Below are positions 20,967-31,582 of a stretch of DNA of 64,000 bases, one piece after another. The notes below the pieces were generated by a model, which was not told the origin of the DNA, did not search any database, and saw only the letters and a list, made by a program, of their open reading frames with translations. Positions within the stretch are counted from its first letter, which is position 1; every line of letters begins with the position of its first letter. Source of the stretch: Thiomicrorhabdus arctica DSM 13458 (GTDB lineage Bacteria > Pseudomonadota > Gammaproteobacteria > Thiomicrospirales > Thiomicrospiraceae); contig NZ_KB905899.1 in the NCBI RefSeq assembly GCF_000381085.1, positions 248,001 through 312,000 on the forward strand. Reading direction: 5' to 3'. Position numbers and translations under genes: made by a program.

Positions 20967-21725
20967 GTGAGAAAACCATTTGTAGCAGGGAACTGGAAAA
21001 TGCACGGTTCAAAGGCTTCTATTTTAACTTTAGTCACAGGACTGAATGCGAAATCAAGCGAAATTAGTGGTGTTGATATTGCAATTTGCCCGCCAACGAT
21101 TTATATAGACTATACAAGCCATTGTTTGTCTGCAGATAATATTTTTATCGGTGGTCAAAATATCGCTGAAGAGCCAGACCAAGGTGCTTTTACAGGTGAA
21201 TCATCTGTTGAAATGCTGAAAGATTTAGGCTGTCAGTATGTCGTTTTAGGCCACTCTGAACGCCGTACTATTTATGGTGAATCAGATTCGCAAATTGCAC
21301 AAAAAGTTAAGGTTGCAATGAAAGCAGGGGTTACCCCTATTTTATGTATAGGCGAAACCTTAGAAGAGCGACAGTCAGGGGTAATGGAGTCAGTTATCGC
21401 AGCGCAACTTAAAGCGGTACTTGATGTAGTGGGTATTGCTGCGTTTGAAAGTGTAGTCATTGCCTATGAGCCTATCTGGGCGATTGGTACTGGTGTTACA
21501 GCTTCTCCTGCGCAAGCTCAAGAAGTTCACGCGTTTATTCGTTCTGAACTGGCGGTTTTAGATTCGACGGTTGCTGAGAAAGTCATTATTCAGTACGGTG
21601 GCAGTGTTAAGCCTAATAATGCAGTAGAACTTTTTAGTCAGCCTGATATTGATGGAGGCTTAATTGGTGGGGCATCTTTGGATGCAAATGATTTTATGGC
21701 AATTTGTAAAGCGGCAGGTGTGTAA
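20967..21725 (+). CDS. tpiA: Triose-phosphate isomerase TpiA
   Basis: Interconverts dihydroxyacetone phosphate and glyceraldehyde-3-phosphate. The catalytic His96 lies in LGHSERR and Glu168 in [10 protein letters not shown]; the N-terminal lysine is in AGNWKMHGS. The start is GTG after a CAGG site. The stop overlaps the secG ATG by one nt, the classic tpiA-secG junction. The 252 residues are normal. Confidence 0.97.
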   Translation: MRKPFVAGNWKMHGSKASILTLVTGLNAKSSEISGVDIAICPPTIYIDYTSHCLSADNIFIGGQNIAEEPDQGAFTGESSVEMLKDLGCQYVVLGHSERRTIYGESDSQIAQKVKVAMKAGVTPILCIGETLEERQSGVMESVIAAQLKAVLDVVGIAAFESVVIAYEPIWAIGTGVTASPAQAQEVHAFIRSELAVLDSTVAEKVIIQYGGSVKPNNAVELFSQPDIDGGLIGGASLDANDFMAICKAAGV

Positions 21726-22045
21726 TGTTTGAAATAGTTCTATCGGTTCATTTAATTGTAGCTTTTCTTCTGATTGTGTTGGTTCTTATTCAACACGGTA
21801 AAGGGGCTGATGCCGGTGCCAATTTTGGCGGTGGTGGTTCTTCTTCTCAGTCAGTATTTGGTAGTGGTGGTTCAGGATCGTTTTTATCCAGAATGACCGC
21901 TATAGTTGCAACGATTTTCTTCGTGACAAGTTTAACACTGGCTTATATCGGTAGTCAGAAAGCGAAAGGTTACCAAAGTGTTGCTAAAGAAGCTGCTGCC
22001 GCTGCTACGGTAAAGCCTACTGACGCGCCAGTTATTCCAAACTAA
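21725..22045 (+). CDS. secG: Preprotein translocase subunit SecG
   Basis: Small SecYEG channel subunit with two transmembrane helices (about 2-24 and 54-75) and the conserved loop [20 protein letters not shown]. An Ala-rich tail follows (106 residues in all). It is coupled to tpiA and is followed by tRNA-Leu, the usual gammaproteobacterial order. Confidence 0.94.
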   Translation: MFEIVLSVHLIVAFLLIVLVLIQHGKGADAGANFGGGGSSSQSVFGSGGSGSFLSRMTAIVATIFFVTSLTLAYIGSQKAKGYQSVAKEAAAAATVKPTDAPVIPN

Positions 22046-22063
22046 AGTTATAAACGAATATTC

Positions 22064-22087
22064 GAATTCAGTTTTCAAACTGAATTC
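22064..22087. repeat. 24-bp perfect palindrome before tRNA-Leu
   Basis: GAATTCAGTTT, a central TC, then AAACTGAATTC: two perfect 11-bp arms with almost no loop, ending 9 bp before tRNA-Leu. There is no T-run, so it is not a standard terminator of secG. It may be a processing hairpin or an operator. Confidence 0.7.
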
Positions 22088-22096
22088 AATCTATAT

Positions 22097-22181
22097 GCCG
22101 ATGTGGTGAAATTGGTAGACACGCTACCTTGAGGGGGTAGTGGCGCAAGCTGTGCCGGTTCGAGTCCGGCCATCGGCACCA
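22097..22181 (+). tRNA. tRNA-Leu (GAG)
   Basis: 85-nt cloverleaf with acceptor GCCGATG/CATCGGC, anticodon stem CTACC/GGTAG with loop TTGAGGG (anticodon GAG), the long class-II variable arm and an encoded CCA. It lies between secG and nuoA. Confidence 0.97.
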
Positions 22182-22190
22182 TATTTAGAG

Positions 22191-22240
22191 CTATTGCTAA
22201 GTTGCAGTAGTTCAATGCCTATTGCCAAGTTGCAGTAGTT
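22191..22240 (+). repeat. Two 22-nt direct repeats downstream of tRNA-Leu
   Basis: CTATTGCTAAGTTGCAGTAG(TT) at 22191-22212 recurs at 22219-22240 with one change, a 28-bp period. It sits in the nuo leader, 28 bp before the nuoA ATG. It could be a local duplication or a protein-binding repeat. Confidence 0.75.
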
Positions 22241-22267
22241 AATTTAAAGCTAGACGAGGTGTTAGCA

Positions 22268-22624
22268 ATGCTAGAAAACTATCTTCCAGTCCTAGTTTTT
22301 ATCGTGCTAGGGGCTATGTTTGGTGTAGGGCCTATCCTAATTGGATATTTGCTCGGTCCACAAAAACCAGATTCAGAGAAAAACTCTCCGTATGAGTGTG
22401 GGTTTGAAGCCTTTGAAGATTCACGCATGAAGTTTGATGTGAGATTTTACCTGGTAGCCATTCTATTCATTATTTTTGATTTAGAAATTGCATTCCTGTT
22501 TCCTTGGGCGCTTGCACTTGAAGAAGTAGGAACGTTTGGTTTGTTAGCAATGGGGGTTTTCTTAACGCTGTTGGTGGTTGGTTTTATTTACGAGTGGAGA
22601 AAGGGAGCGCTTGAATGGGAGTAG
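22268..22624 (+). CDS. nuoA: NADH-quinone oxidoreductase subunit A
   Basis: Three-helix membrane subunit of complex I. The conserved loop [18 protein letters not shown] carries the key Cys, and [20 protein letters not shown] follows. The ATG at 22268 is preferred over an upstream GTG because ACGAGG lies 8 nt before it, giving 118 residues. It is first in a complete nuoA-N operon, and its end overlaps nuoB by 10 nt. Confidence 0.96.
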   Translation: MLENYLPVLVFIVLGAMFGVGPILIGYLLGPQKPDSEKNSPYECGFEAFEDSRMKFDVRFYLVAILFIIFDLEIAFLFPWALALEEVGTFGLLAMGVFLTLLVVGFIYEWRKGALEWE

Positions 22625-23091
22625 AAGGCGTTTTAAAAGAAGGGATTGTCACGACTTCAGCTGATAAGCTGATTAACTGGGCAAGAACGGGTTCTTTGTG
22701 GCCTATGACCTTTGGTTTGGCCTGTTGTGCGGTTGAGATGATGCATGCTGGTGCTTCTCGCTATGACTTAGATAGATTCGGTATTATCTTTCGTCCAAGC
22801 CCTCGTCAATCGGATGTGATGGTTGTTGCTGGTACGCTTGTGAACAAAATGGCACCTGCGTTACGTAAAGTCTATGATCAGATGGCTGAACCGCGTTGGG
22901 TTATTTCTATGGGTTCTTGCGCCAATGGTGGTGGTTATTACCATTACTCCTATTCCGTTGTTCGCGGTTGTGATCGAATTGTTCCTGTGGATGTTTATGT
23001 CCCGGGGTGTCCTCCCACTGCAGAAGCACTGTTGTACGGCATTATTCAGTTACAGAATAAAATTAAACGCACCAATACCATTGCACGATAA
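22615..23091 (+). CDS. nuoB: NADH-quinone oxidoreductase subunit B
   Basis: Peripheral-arm subunit that holds cluster N2, the last electron donor to quinone. All four ligands are visible: the adjacent pair C37/C38 (LACCAVEM), C102 (MGSCANGGG) and C132 (VPGCPPT). The 158 residues are typical. It overlaps nuoA. The 45-nt gap to nuoC has no feature. Confidence 0.97.
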   Translation: MGVEGVLKEGIVTTSADKLINWARTGSLWPMTFGLACCAVEMMHAGASRYDLDRFGIIFRPSPRQSDVMVVAGTLVNKMAPALRKVYDQMAEPRWVISMGSCANGGGYYHYSYSVVRGCDRIVPVDVYVPGCPPTAEALLYGIIQLQNKIKRTNTIAR

Positions 23092-23136
23092 AGTTTTGGT
23101 TCTTCATTGGCGAAATAGGCGATAAGTAGTTTTACT

Positions 23137-23790
23137 ATGAAACAGTCAGTATTAGATTTACAAAAGAGAGTCAATCAGGTTTTAGGGGATGATATTGTGT
23201 CATCCACCATTATCTTAGATGAACTCACAATTGAATTGTCTCCATCTAAAGCTTTGGCAGCGTTCAATCTTTTAAAAGATGAACTTGGTTTTGAACAGCT
23301 AATGGATCTTTGTGGTGTTGATTACCTAGATTATGGTTTAGCGAACTGGGAAACCATGACGGCTGTTAATAGTGGTTTCAGTCGGGGTGTTTTTGACTTT
23401 GCTGAAGACAATGATGATGAGTATTTGGATATGAAACGCCGTTTTGCGGTTGTTTATCATCTGTTGTCGATACAGCATAACTTAAGAATTCGTGTCAAAG
23501 TCTTCCCTGAAACAACACAAATGCCGATTGTTGATAGTGTCATTGATGTTTGGAACTGTGCTAATTGGTTTGAACGTGAAGCGTTTGACTTGTTTGGTAT
23601 TTTATTCAAAAACCACCCTGATTTACGTCGTCTTTTGACAGATTACGGCTTTATTGGCCATCCATTAAGAAAAGATTTTCCTCTTACTGGACATGTAGAA
23701 GTGCGTTATGACGCAGAAAAGAAACGTGTTATTTATGAACCTGTCACGATTGAAAATAGAATCAATGTGCCACGAGTGATCCGTAAATAA
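23137..23790 (+). CDS. nuoC: NADH-quinone oxidoreductase subunit C
   Basis: Peripheral-arm 30-kDa-type subunit, separate from NuoD here (fused in E. coli). The diagnostic C-terminal motif [20 protein letters not shown] with RRLLTDYGF and [10 protein letters not shown] is present. The 217 residues carry a slightly longer N-terminal part than the minimal family. The separate arrangement is usual outside enterobacteria. Confidence 0.96.
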   Translation: MKQSVLDLQKRVNQVLGDDIVSSTIILDELTIELSPSKALAAFNLLKDELGFEQLMDLCGVDYLDYGLANWETMTAVNSGFSRGVFDFAEDNDDEYLDMKRRFAVVYHLLSIQHNLRIRVKVFPETTQMPIVDSVIDVWNCANWFEREAFDLFGILFKNHPDLRRLLTDYGFIGHPLRKDFPLTGHVEVRYDAEKKRVIYEPVTIENRINVPRVIRK

Positions 23791-23820
23791 TCACCTTTAA
23801 AGTGTAATTAGGAATATGTA

Positions 23821-25074
23821 ATGCCTGAAATTCGTAACTATACCCTCAACTTCGGTCCTCAGCACCCATCTGCGCATGGTGTGTTACGTTTGGTACTCGA
23901 GTTGGATGGTGAAACCATTGTTCGTTCTGATCCCCATATCGGTCTGTTGCACCGTGGAACAGAAAAACTTGTTGAATATAAGCCTTACAACCAGTCTATT
24001 GGTTACATGGATCGTTTAGATTACGTCTCAATGATGTCAAATGAACATGCCTATGTGATGGCGATTGAAAAGATGCTGGCGCTTGAAGTACCTGAGCGAG
24101 CTCAATATATTCGAGTCATGTTTGATGAAATTACCCGTGTGTTGAATCACTTAATGTGGTTAGGCGCGCATGCACTTGATATCGGCGCCATGACTGTATT
24201 TCTGTACGCTTTCCGAGAGCGTGAAGATTTGATGGATTGTTATGAGGCCGTTTCAGGCGCGCGAATGCATGCTACCTATTACCGTCCGGGTGGTGTCTAT
24301 CGTGACTTACCTGACACGATGGCGAAACATGCAAAATCGAAATGGAATTCCGGTAAAAAACTTGATGAATTAAATGAAACCCGTGAAGGTTCATTGCTTG
24401 ATTTTATTGATGCTTTCACACAGCGCTTCCCAGGGTATATTGATGAATATGAGACACTATTAACCGATAACCGTATTTGGAAACAACGTACCGTTGATAT
24501 TGGGATTGTTTCACCTGAAAGGGCATTGCAGCTTGGTTTTACTGGACCCATGTTACGTGGTTCAGGAATTGAGTGGGATTTACGCAAGAAACAACCTTAT
24601 GAAGTTTATGACAAGCTTGATTTTGATATTCCAGTGGGTGTCACTGGCGATTGTTACGATCGTTATTTAGTGCGTGTTGCAGAGATGCGTGAGTCTAATA
24701 AGATTATTAAACAGTGCGTTGACTGGTTACAAGTTAACCCGGGTGCCGTTATATCAGATGATCATAAAATAACGCCACCTAAACGTGAAGATGCAAAATC
24801 AAACATGGAAGCTTTGATTCACCACTTTAAGCTTTATACAGAAGGTTATACAGTGCCTGAAAGCGAAGTATATGCTGCCGTAGAGCATCCTAAAGGTGAG
24901 TTCGGTATCTATATGGTATCCGATGGTGCCAATAAACCTTATCGTATGAAAGTTCGTGCACCAGGATTTGCGCATCTAGCGTCACTTGATGAAATGGTAA
25001 AAGGTCATATGATTGCGGATGTAGTTTCCATTATTGGTACCCAAGACATTGTATTTGGAGAGGTAGATCGATGA
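23821..25074 (+). CDS. nuoD: NADH-quinone oxidoreductase subunit D
   Basis: 49-kDa-type subunit that lines the quinone pocket with NuoB. The N-terminal [15 protein letters not shown] carries the quinone-binding His, and [10 protein letters not shown] is conserved. The C-terminus ends [16 protein letters not shown], exactly the family end. It has 417 residues and ends in an ATGA overlap with nuoE. Confidence 0.97.
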   Translation: MPEIRNYTLNFGPQHPSAHGVLRLVLELDGETIVRSDPHIGLLHRGTEKLVEYKPYNQSIGYMDRLDYVSMMSNEHAYVMAIEKMLALEVPERAQYIRVMFDEITRVLNHLMWLGAHALDIGAMTVFLYAFREREDLMDCYEAVSGARMHATYYRPGGVYRDLPDTMAKHAKSKWNSGKKLDELNETREGSLLDFIDAFTQRFPGYIDEYETLLTDNRIWKQRTVDIGIVSPERALQLGFTGPMLRGSGIEWDLRKKQPYEVYDKLDFDIPVGVTGDCYDRYLVRVAEMRESNKIIKQCVDWLQVNPGAVISDDHKITPPKREDAKSNMEALIHHFKLYTEGYTVPESEVYAAVEHPKGEFGIYMVSDGANKPYRMKVRAPGFAHLASLDEMVKGHMIADVVSIIGTQDIVFGEVDR

Positions 25075-25577
25075 GTTCGACAACGACTAGTCCAAAAAAT
25101 TTCATCCAAGGTGATATTAAAGCCCGTATTGATAAATGGATTGCAATCTATCCAGAAGAACAAAAAAAATCAGCGGTTATGTCTGCATTACGCATTGTTC
25201 AAGAGTGCCATAACGGCTATTTGACCAATGATTTAATGGATCAGGTTGCCACTTATCTAGAAATTACACCGATGGAAGTTTATGAAGTAGCGACTTTTTA
25301 CGGTAACTATGAACATGCTCCGGTTGGCGAGATTAAGCTTTGTATCTGTAATAGTATTTCTTGTATGTTACGGGGCAACCAAGGTATTTATGATTATTTA
25401 GAGCAAAAGCTCGGTATCAAACCTGGTGAAACGACTGCCGATGGTCGGTTTACAATCAAAAAAGTTGAGTGTTTAGGCGCTTGTGGTGGTGCACCAATGA
25501 TGCAAGTCGGCAAAGATTATCATGAAAATTTAACCAATCAATCGATTGATTTACTTCTAGCTGAGTGGGAGAAATAG
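25071..25577 (+). CDS. nuoE: NADH-quinone oxidoreductase subunit E
   Basis: 24-kDa-type thioredoxin-fold subunit holding the [2Fe-2S] cluster N1a. The ligand cysteines lie in [12 protein letters not shown] and, further on, in [13 protein letters not shown]. The helical N-terminal domain and EVATFYGNY are typical. It has 168 residues. Its ATG overlaps the nuoD stop, and nuoF follows with no gap. Confidence 0.96.
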   Translation: MSSTTTSPKNFIQGDIKARIDKWIAIYPEEQKKSAVMSALRIVQECHNGYLTNDLMDQVATYLEITPMEVYEVATFYGNYEHAPVGEIKLCICNSISCMLRGNQGIYDYLEQKLGIKPGETTADGRFTIKKVECLGACGGAPMMQVGKDYHENLTNQSIDLLLAEWEK

Positions 25578-26858
25578 ATGGTTGAACAAAATGAAAACTG
25601 CTTCCGCTTAAATCATCTTGAGAACTCCTGGGACATAGAAACCTATGTCGCTAATGGTGGTTATGAAGTTTGGAAAAAAGTATTGGCGGGAGAGTTAGAG
25701 CCTTCTGAAATTATAGAAGAAGTCAAAACATCCAATCTTCGTGGTCGCGGTGGAGCCGGATTTCCTACGGGTCTAAAGTGGAGCTTTATGAACCGCTATG
25801 CACCAGGTCAAAAATACATAGTCTGTAACTCTGATGAAGGTGAGCCTGGAACCTTTAAGGATAGAGATATCCTGCGTTATAACCCGCATGCTTTAGTAGA
25901 AGGTATGGCAATTGCAGCCTATGTTATTGGCGCTTCTGCTGGTTATAATTATATTCGAGGGGAATTCTGGGAGCCTTATCAGCGTTTTAATAACGCGATT
26001 AAACAAGCTCGTGAAGCTGGTTTTCTAGGTGAAAATTTATTAGGTTCTGGTTTTGATTTCGATCTATTTACCCATTTGGGTGCTGGGGCTTATATTTGTG
26101 GTGAAGAGACTGCGTTAATCGAGTCTATTGAAGGTAAGAAAGGCCAACCACGTTTTAAGCCACCGTTTCCAGCAAGTTACGGCTTGTACGGTAAGCCAAC
26201 CACTATCAATAATACTGAAACCTTAGCGTCGATTCCTATGATTTTAGCGAAAGGTGGTGATTGGTTTAATGATTTAGGCGTGCATAACGCAGGTGGTACC
26301 AAATGTTACTCAATGTCTGGACATGTTAATAATCCAGGGAACTTTGAAGTTCGTATGGGTACCCCATTTAAAGATTTATTAGAACTTTCTGGCGGTATTT
26401 GGAAAGGACGTCAACTCAAGGCGGTCATTCCAGGCGGTGCATCCACTGCCATTTTACCAGCTGCAAAAGCACTTGAAATGAACATGGATTATGATTCCAT
26501 CGCGAAAGCAGGTTCATTTTTGGGCGCAGGTTCGGTGATTATTATGGATGATCAAACAGACATCGTAAAAGTCATGCAGAACTTAAGCCACTTTTATTGG
26601 GATGAATCTTGTGGTCAATGTACACCTTGTCGAGAAGGAACCGGTTGGTTATACCGTGTTTTAACTCGTATTGTTGAAGGTAAGGGCAAACTAGAAGATA
26701 TTCAGGCATTAAAAGATGTCTCTGGAAAAATCATGGGTAACGTTATTTGTGGTTTAGGCGACGCAGCCACCATTGGTTTGACGAGTGCGCTAGAACACTT
26801 TGAAGATGAATTTGTTCACTATATTGAACATGGATGCAGTATTTACGATCGTAGCTAA
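25578..26858 (+). CDS. nuoF: NADH-quinone oxidoreductase subunit F
   Basis: 51-kDa-type subunit with the NADH site, FMN and cluster N3. NADH/FMN motifs: [29 protein letters not shown] and [20 protein letters not shown]3 ligands: [12 protein letters not shown] plus the later Cys in VICGLGDA. It has 426 residues. In a chemolithotroph this module would often run in reverse, reducing NAD+ with quinol electrons; that is inference from the supposed lifestyle. Confidence 0.97.
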   Translation: MVEQNENCFRLNHLENSWDIETYVANGGYEVWKKVLAGELEPSEIIEEVKTSNLRGRGGAGFPTGLKWSFMNRYAPGQKYIVCNSDEGEPGTFKDRDILRYNPHALVEGMAIAAYVIGASAGYNYIRGEFWEPYQRFNNAIKQAREAGFLGENLLGSGFDFDLFTHLGAGAYICGEETALIESIEGKKGQPRFKPPFPASYGLYGKPTTINNTETLASIPMILAKGGDWFNDLGVHNAGGTKCYSMSGHVNNPGNFEVRMGTPFKDLLELSGGIWKGRQLKAVIPGGASTAILPAAKALEMNMDYDSIAKAGSFLGAGSVIIMDDQTDIVKVMQNLSHFYWDESCGQCTPCREGTGWLYRVLTRIVEGKGKLEDIQALKDVSGKIMGNVICGLGDAATIGLTSALEHFEDEFVHYIEHGCSIYDRS

Positions 26859-26931
26859 TGATTCATGCGGGCCCAAATGTTGGGTATGTGTGAAATATTA
26901 AGTTCCATCAGAAAACTTAGGTTAAAGAATT

Positions 26932-29043
26932 ATGGTAAAAATTGAGATAAACGGACAAGTGGTCGAAGCTCAAGAAGGTTGCATGCTCATTGATGTTGCT
27001 GATGATGCTCAGATTCAAATTCCCCGTTTTTGTTACCACAAGAAGCTCTCCATTGCAGCAAACTGCCGTATGTGTCTTGTTGAAGTGGAAGGTGCTTGGA
27101 AAGCACTGCCTGCGTGTGCCACTCCGGTCACGGACGGCATGAAGGTACATACTAAATCGGCAAAAGCCATTTCAGCACAGAAGTCTGTCATGGAATTTTT
27201 GTTGATTAACCACCCACTGGATTGTCCTATTTGTGATCAAGGTGGAGAGTGTGAGCTACAAGATGTTGCCATGGACTATGGTGATGATGTTTCCCGTTTT
27301 ACAGAAGCAAAGCGTGTCGTAAGCGATAGTAATGCTGGCCCTTTGATTAAGACAGACATGACACGTTGTATTCACTGTACTCGTTGCGTGCGTTTTGGCC
27401 AAGAAGTGGCTGGAATGATGGAATTAGGAGCGACAGGTCGCAGTGAATGGATGGAAATCGGTACTTATATCGAAAAGTCCATTACCTCAGAGATGTCCGG
27501 CAATATGATCGATTTGTGTCCTGTAGGCGCTTTAACCTCTAAGCCCTATAGATACACAGCGCGAGCTTGGGAGCTTATCGCTCATAAATCTATTGCAGCT
27601 CATGACAGCATGGGGTCTCATATTCATGTTCACTCCAAAAATAATGAAATAAAACGCGTTGTACCTCGTGAGAACGAGGCGATTAATGAAGTCTGGTTGT
27701 CTGATAGAGATCGTTTCTCATATGAAGGCATTAACTCTGACACGCGATTAACACAACCCTTGATCAAACAGAATGGATCTTGGAATATTGTTGATTGGGA
27801 GACAGCGCTTGAATTTACCGTTGCCGGTTTGCAAAAGACCTTGGTCAACAGTCAAGATATAGGTGTGTTAGCTTCGGCGAGTTCAACGTTAGAAGAGTTG
27901 CATTTACTGCAGAAGCTTGCCCGTGGAGTCGGCATTGAAAATATTGATTTTCGTCATCGTCAAGTTGATTTTACGATAGATCAAACCGACTTTAATGTGC
28001 CAACTTTGGCGCATGAGATCGTAGACGTTGAAAAATTAGAGGTGGTATTGATTGTTGGTTCTTACTTAAGAAAGGAATTGCCAATTCTTAATCACCGCAT
28101 TCGTAAGGCCTTTTTAGAGGGCGCTAAAATTGCTGTCGTTAATCCAATAGATTTTGATTTTAACTATAAAACAACACTACTGAATATCGAATCAGGTATG
28201 GTGTTCAACCTTGCTGGTATTGCTAAAGCGGTACTTGATATTGTGGGTGAAACTGACCAGACCTGGTTGAATTCAATTCAACCGACGGATGAACACATTG
28301 CAATTGCAACAACGCTTGTGGATGCAAAAAAATCGAGCATTATGTTGGGTCAAATCAGTCAAATGCATGCAGACTATAGTGTTCTGCAGAAATTGGCGAG
28401 TATTATTGCTGAAAGCAGCTCAACGACTCTTAATATTCTCCCGTTAGCCGCAAATGAAGTCGGTGCCCACTTAGTGAACTTCCTGCCTAAGTTGGGTAAG
28501 AACAGTGCTCAAATGATTAAGGATGGCTTAAAAGCATTTATTAATATGAATATCGAAGTTGAAGCTGACTTCACGGATGCTGATGCCGCCGTTAATGCGA
28601 TGAACAAGGCCGAATTTGTGGTGAATTTAACCGCATTTGACAGCGATTTGCAGCGTCAATATGCTGATGTCATGTTGCCCATTGCCACTTATGCTGAAAC
28701 GGCTGGAACTTTCGTTAATGCGACGGGTTTGAAGCAATCATTCAAAATGTCAGTAGAACCGAAAGGTGATGCGAAAGCGGCTTGGAAGGTATTACGTGTT
28801 TTGGGTAATATGTTTGATATTGCAGGTTTTGATTATGTCCATAGTAATGAAGTGTTAAGTGAGCTCTTAGACAATACTGCTGACAAGGTGGATTTTTCTG
28901 CTGTAAGCAGCCAATTGCCCACGTCTAATAACGATTCTAAAGTACAGATAATCTCGCCATATCATGTCGATGCCGTGGTTAGAAGATCTCCTTCATTACA
29001 AGCCACACCAGATGCTGACCCAGCCACTATGGGAAGAGGATAA
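26932..29043 (+). CDS. nuoG: NADH-quinone oxidoreductase subunit G
   Basis: 75-kDa-type subunit. The N-terminal [2Fe-2S] domain ([10 protein letters not shown]), the His-ligated cluster ([18 protein letters not shown]) and the [18 protein letters not shown] 4Fe-4S set are complete. The rest is a molybdopterin-oxidoreductase-like region without cofactor. It has 703 residues, toward the short end of the family. One single-mismatch copy of the iterated palindrome lies at 28256-28267, read as DQTW. Confidence 0.95.
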   Translation: MVKIEINGQVVEAQEGCMLIDVADDAQIQIPRFCYHKKLSIAANCRMCLVEVEGAWKALPACATPVTDGMKVHTKSAKAISAQKSVMEFLLINHPLDCPICDQGGECELQDVAMDYGDDVSRFTEAKRVVSDSNAGPLIKTDMTRCIHCTRCVRFGQEVAGMMELGATGRSEWMEIGTYIEKSITSEMSGNMIDLCPVGALTSKPYRYTARAWELIAHKSIAAHDSMGSHIHVHSKNNEIKRVVPRENEAINEVWLSDRDRFSYEGINSDTRLTQPLIKQNGSWNIVDWETALEFTVAGLQKTLVNSQDIGVLASASSTLEELHLLQKLARGVGIENIDFRHRQVDFTIDQTDFNVPTLAHEIVDVEKLEVVLIVGSYLRKELPILNHRIRKAFLEGAKIAVVNPIDFDFNYKTTLLNIESGMVFNLAGIAKAVLDIVGETDQTWLNSIQPTDEHIAIATTLVDAKKSSIMLGQISQMHADYSVLQKLASIIAESSSTTLNILPLAANEVGAHLVNFLPKLGKNSAQMIKDGLKAFINMNIEVEADFTDADAAVNAMNKAEFVVNLTAFDSDLQRQYADVMLPIATYAETAGTFVNATGLKQSFKMSVEPKGDAKAAWKVLRVLGNMFDIAGFDYVHSNEVLSELLDNTADKVDFSAVSSQLPTSNNDSKVQIISPYHVDAVVRRSPSLQATPDADPATMGRG

Positions 29044-29048
29044 TACTG

Positions 29049-30110
29049 ATGTTTGAGACTCTCCAAGCTTTTTTATCAAGCTTTCTATTTGAATGGTTGG
29101 CTATTCTCGTCACTCTAGTCATTCAGGCAGTTGCCGTTGTGCTCCCCATTATGTTGGTGGTCGCTTGGTTGACCTATGCTGAACGTAAAGTCATTGGTTA
29201 CATGCAGGTTCGTATGGGGCCTAACCGAGTAGGGTATTTTGGTTTACTGCAACCGATTGCAGATGCCATTAAATTAATGAATAAAGAGGTCATCTTTCCG
29301 GATCAAGCTAATAAATTCCTATTTATTATTGCGCCTGTACTAGCGATCGCTCCAGCCGTTGCGGCTTGGGCGGTAATTCCTTTTGCCGAAGGCATGGTTG
29401 TCTCTGATATCAATGCCGGTGTTTTATACATTTTAGCTGTTTCATCCATATTGGTTTATGGTGTTATTATTGCGGGTTGGGCATCTAACTCTAAGTATGC
29501 TTTTTTAGGTGCAATGCGTGGTGCGGCTCAGAAGATTTCATACGAAATTGCGATGGGTTTTGCACTGGTAACCGTATTAATGATTGCCGGAAGTATGAAC
29601 CTCACTGACATTGTTAATGGTCAACAAGGTGGTATGCTTAATTGGTATTTATTGCCATTATTACCGATGTTTTTTGTCTATTTTATCTCTGGTTTAGCTG
29701 AAACGAACCGTACCCCTTTTGATGTCGTTGAAGGGGAGGCTGAGATTGTTGCTGGTTTCCACGTTGATTACTCAGGAATGACTTTCGGGGTTTTCATGCT
29801 GGCTGAATACGCCATGATGATCCTTATCTCATTTATGACTTCAATTATGTTTCTTGGCGGATGGTTATCGCCATTTGAAGGCATTCCCTATCTGGAAGCG
29901 GCATTTTCTTGGGTCCCTCAGTTAGGTTGGTTAGCGTTTAAAGTTTCTTTCTTATTATTCGTATTCCTTTGGTTACGAGCGACTTTCCCAAGATACCGTT
30001 ATGATCAACTCATGCGCTTGGGTTGGAAGGTACTGATTCCAGTGACGATTCTTTGGGTATTTGTGGTTGGTATTATGAAATACTTCGACTTCGGTCCTTG
30101 GTTTAATTAA
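29049..30110 (+). CDS. nuoH: NADH-quinone oxidoreductase subunit H
   Basis: ND1-type membrane subunit at the quinone channel, with eight or more helices. [19 protein letters not shown] and the acidic loop [21 protein letters not shown] are diagnostic. It has 353 residues. It starts 5 nt after nuoG. Confidence 0.97.
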   Translation: MFETLQAFLSSFLFEWLAILVTLVIQAVAVVLPIMLVVAWLTYAERKVIGYMQVRMGPNRVGYFGLLQPIADAIKLMNKEVIFPDQANKFLFIIAPVLAIAPAVAAWAVIPFAEGMVVSDINAGVLYILAVSSILVYGVIIAGWASNSKYAFLGAMRGAAQKISYEIAMGFALVTVLMIAGSMNLTDIVNGQQGGMLNWYLLPLLPMFFVYFISGLAETNRTPFDVVEGEAEIVAGFHVDYSGMTFGVFMLAEYAMMILISFMTSIMFLGGWLSPFEGIPYLEAAFSWVPQLGWLAFKVSFLLFVFLWLRATFPRYRYDQLMRLGWKVLIPVTILWVFVVGIMKYFDFGPWFN

Positions 30111-30123
30111 TTTAGAGGGTGAC

Positions 30124-30615
30124 ATGGTTAGATTTTTAAAGCATCAAATAAAAACATGGGGCCTCATTGATTTATTCAGAGGTCTGCGCGTAACAGGTAA
30201 ATATCTTTTCAAAAGAAAAATTACCGTTCGTTATCCAGAAGAAAAAACACCTATTTCGCCTCGTTTTCGTGGTCATCACGCTCTGCGTCGCTATGAAAAT
30301 GGTGAAGAGCGCTGTATCGCCTGTAAATTGTGTGAAGCCGTTTGTCCAGCGAATGCGATTACCATCGAATCGGAAGAGCGGGAAGATGGTTCACGTCGAA
30401 CAACACAATATGACATTGATATGTTCAAGTGCATTTATTGCGGTTTTTGTGAAGAAGCTTGTCCAGTCGATGCGGTGGTTGAAACTCGCGTGTTTGAATA
30501 TGCCTATGAAGAACGCGGTCCTCACATTATGACGAAAGACAAACTATTAGAGTTTGGCGACAAACATGAAGCTCAAATCGCGGCAGATCGCGCGGTTGAT
30601 GCTAAGTATCGATAA
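30124..30615 (+). CDS. nuoI: NADH-quinone oxidoreductase subunit I
   Basis: Ferredoxin-like subunit carrying N6a and N6b. Two complete CxxCxxCxxxCP motifs are visible, [12 protein letters not shown] and [12 protein letters not shown]. It has 163 residues. GAGGGTGAC precedes the ATG. Confidence 0.97.
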   Translation: MVRFLKHQIKTWGLIDLFRGLRVTGKYLFKRKITVRYPEEKTPISPRFRGHHALRRYENGEERCIACKLCEAVCPANAITIESEEREDGSRRTTQYDIDMFKCIYCGFCEEACPVDAVVETRVFEYAYEERGPHIMTKDKLLEFGDKHEAQIAADRAVDAKYR

Positions 30616-30632
30616 CGGAAAGCGAACTCAAT

Positions 30633-31274
30633 ATGACATTTGAACTATTTATCTTTTACCTATTAACAGCGGTTGCCACAGTGTCTGGTCTGATGATGAT
30701 TACCATCAAAAATCCAGTTAAAGCCGCGCTATGGTTAATACTCGCTTTTATTGCGACGGCCGGTGTTTGGATTATGGCTCAGGCCGAATTCCTCGGACTC
30801 GTTTTAATCCTTGTGTATGTTGGCGCTCTCATGGTGTTATTTCTATTCGTCGTAATGATGTTGGATGTCAATATAAGTGTATTAAAGGAAGGTTTTACTC
30901 AATACTTACCTTTAGGTGTTATGGCGTCAATTGCAATTTTTTCCATGATGTATCTCGTCGTTGGGCCAGAGCATTTTGGCATTGATGTTACAGGTGAGCC
31001 TGTGAGCAACTCTGAAAATTACAACAATACTAAGTCGATTGCGATTCCCCTATATACCACTCATGCTTATGCTTTCGTATTAGCCGCTGTGTTGTTATTA
31101 CTTGGTATTGTTGCGGCAATATCCTTAACGCTTCGTCGACGTCCAACAACTGAAGTTTTGTACCAAAATATCGATAAGCAGGTCAAGACATTAGCGACTG
31201 ACCGTTTCAGACTGGTCAAGATGGCTTCAGTGGTGGAAAAAGCTATCCCGAGTAAAAAAGAGGACGAAAAATGA
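30633..31274 (+). CDS. nuoJ: NADH-quinone oxidoreductase subunit J
   Basis: ND6-type membrane subunit with five predicted helices. [20 protein letters not shown] is the conserved helix 3. It has 213 residues, longer than some because of a polar C-terminal extension. The stop overlaps the nuoK ATG (ATGA). Confidence 0.95.
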   Translation: MTFELFIFYLLTAVATVSGLMMITIKNPVKAALWLILAFIATAGVWIMAQAEFLGLVLILVYVGALMVLFLFVVMMLDVNISVLKEGFTQYLPLGVMASIAIFSMMYLVVGPEHFGIDVTGEPVSNSENYNNTKSIAIPLYTTHAYAFVLAAVLLLLGIVAAISLTLRRRPTTEVLYQNIDKQVKTLATDRFRLVKMASVVEKAIPSKKEDEK

Positions 31275-31576
31275 TTGCTCTTTCTGATTACCTAATTTTT
31301 GGCGCCGTCCTATTTATGATTAGTATGGCGGGTATTTTCTTAAATAGAAAAAACGTCATTATCTTGCTGATGTCGATTGAGTTATTGCTTTTAGCTGTTA
31401 ATACCAATCTTGTCGCATTTTCTCATTACCTAAATGATGTAACAGGACAAATCTTCGTCTTCTTCATCCTTACCGTGGCAGCTGCAGAAGCGGCCATTGG
31501 TTTGGCGATAGTCGTTTTAGTATTTCGTAAACGTAAGACCATCAATATTGATGATCTTAGCTCACTAAAAGGATAG
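31271..31576 (+). CDS. nuoK: NADH-quinone oxidoreductase subunit K
   Basis: ND4L-type three-helix subunit with two buried glutamates ([10 protein letters not shown] and [13 protein letters not shown]) used in proton translocation. It has 101 residues. It is coupled to nuoJ by a 4-nt overlap. Confidence 0.96.
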   Translation: MIALSDYLIFGAVLFMISMAGIFLNRKNVIILLMSIELLLLAVNTNLVAFSHYLNDVTGQIFVFFILTVAAAEAAIGLAIVVLVFRKRKTINIDDLSSLKG

Positions 31577-31582
31577 TTGTTA

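Noticed and set aside
22191-22240. The two direct repeats as a CRISPR array
   Set aside because: Only two units, with a 6-bp spacer, no further copies and no cas genes.
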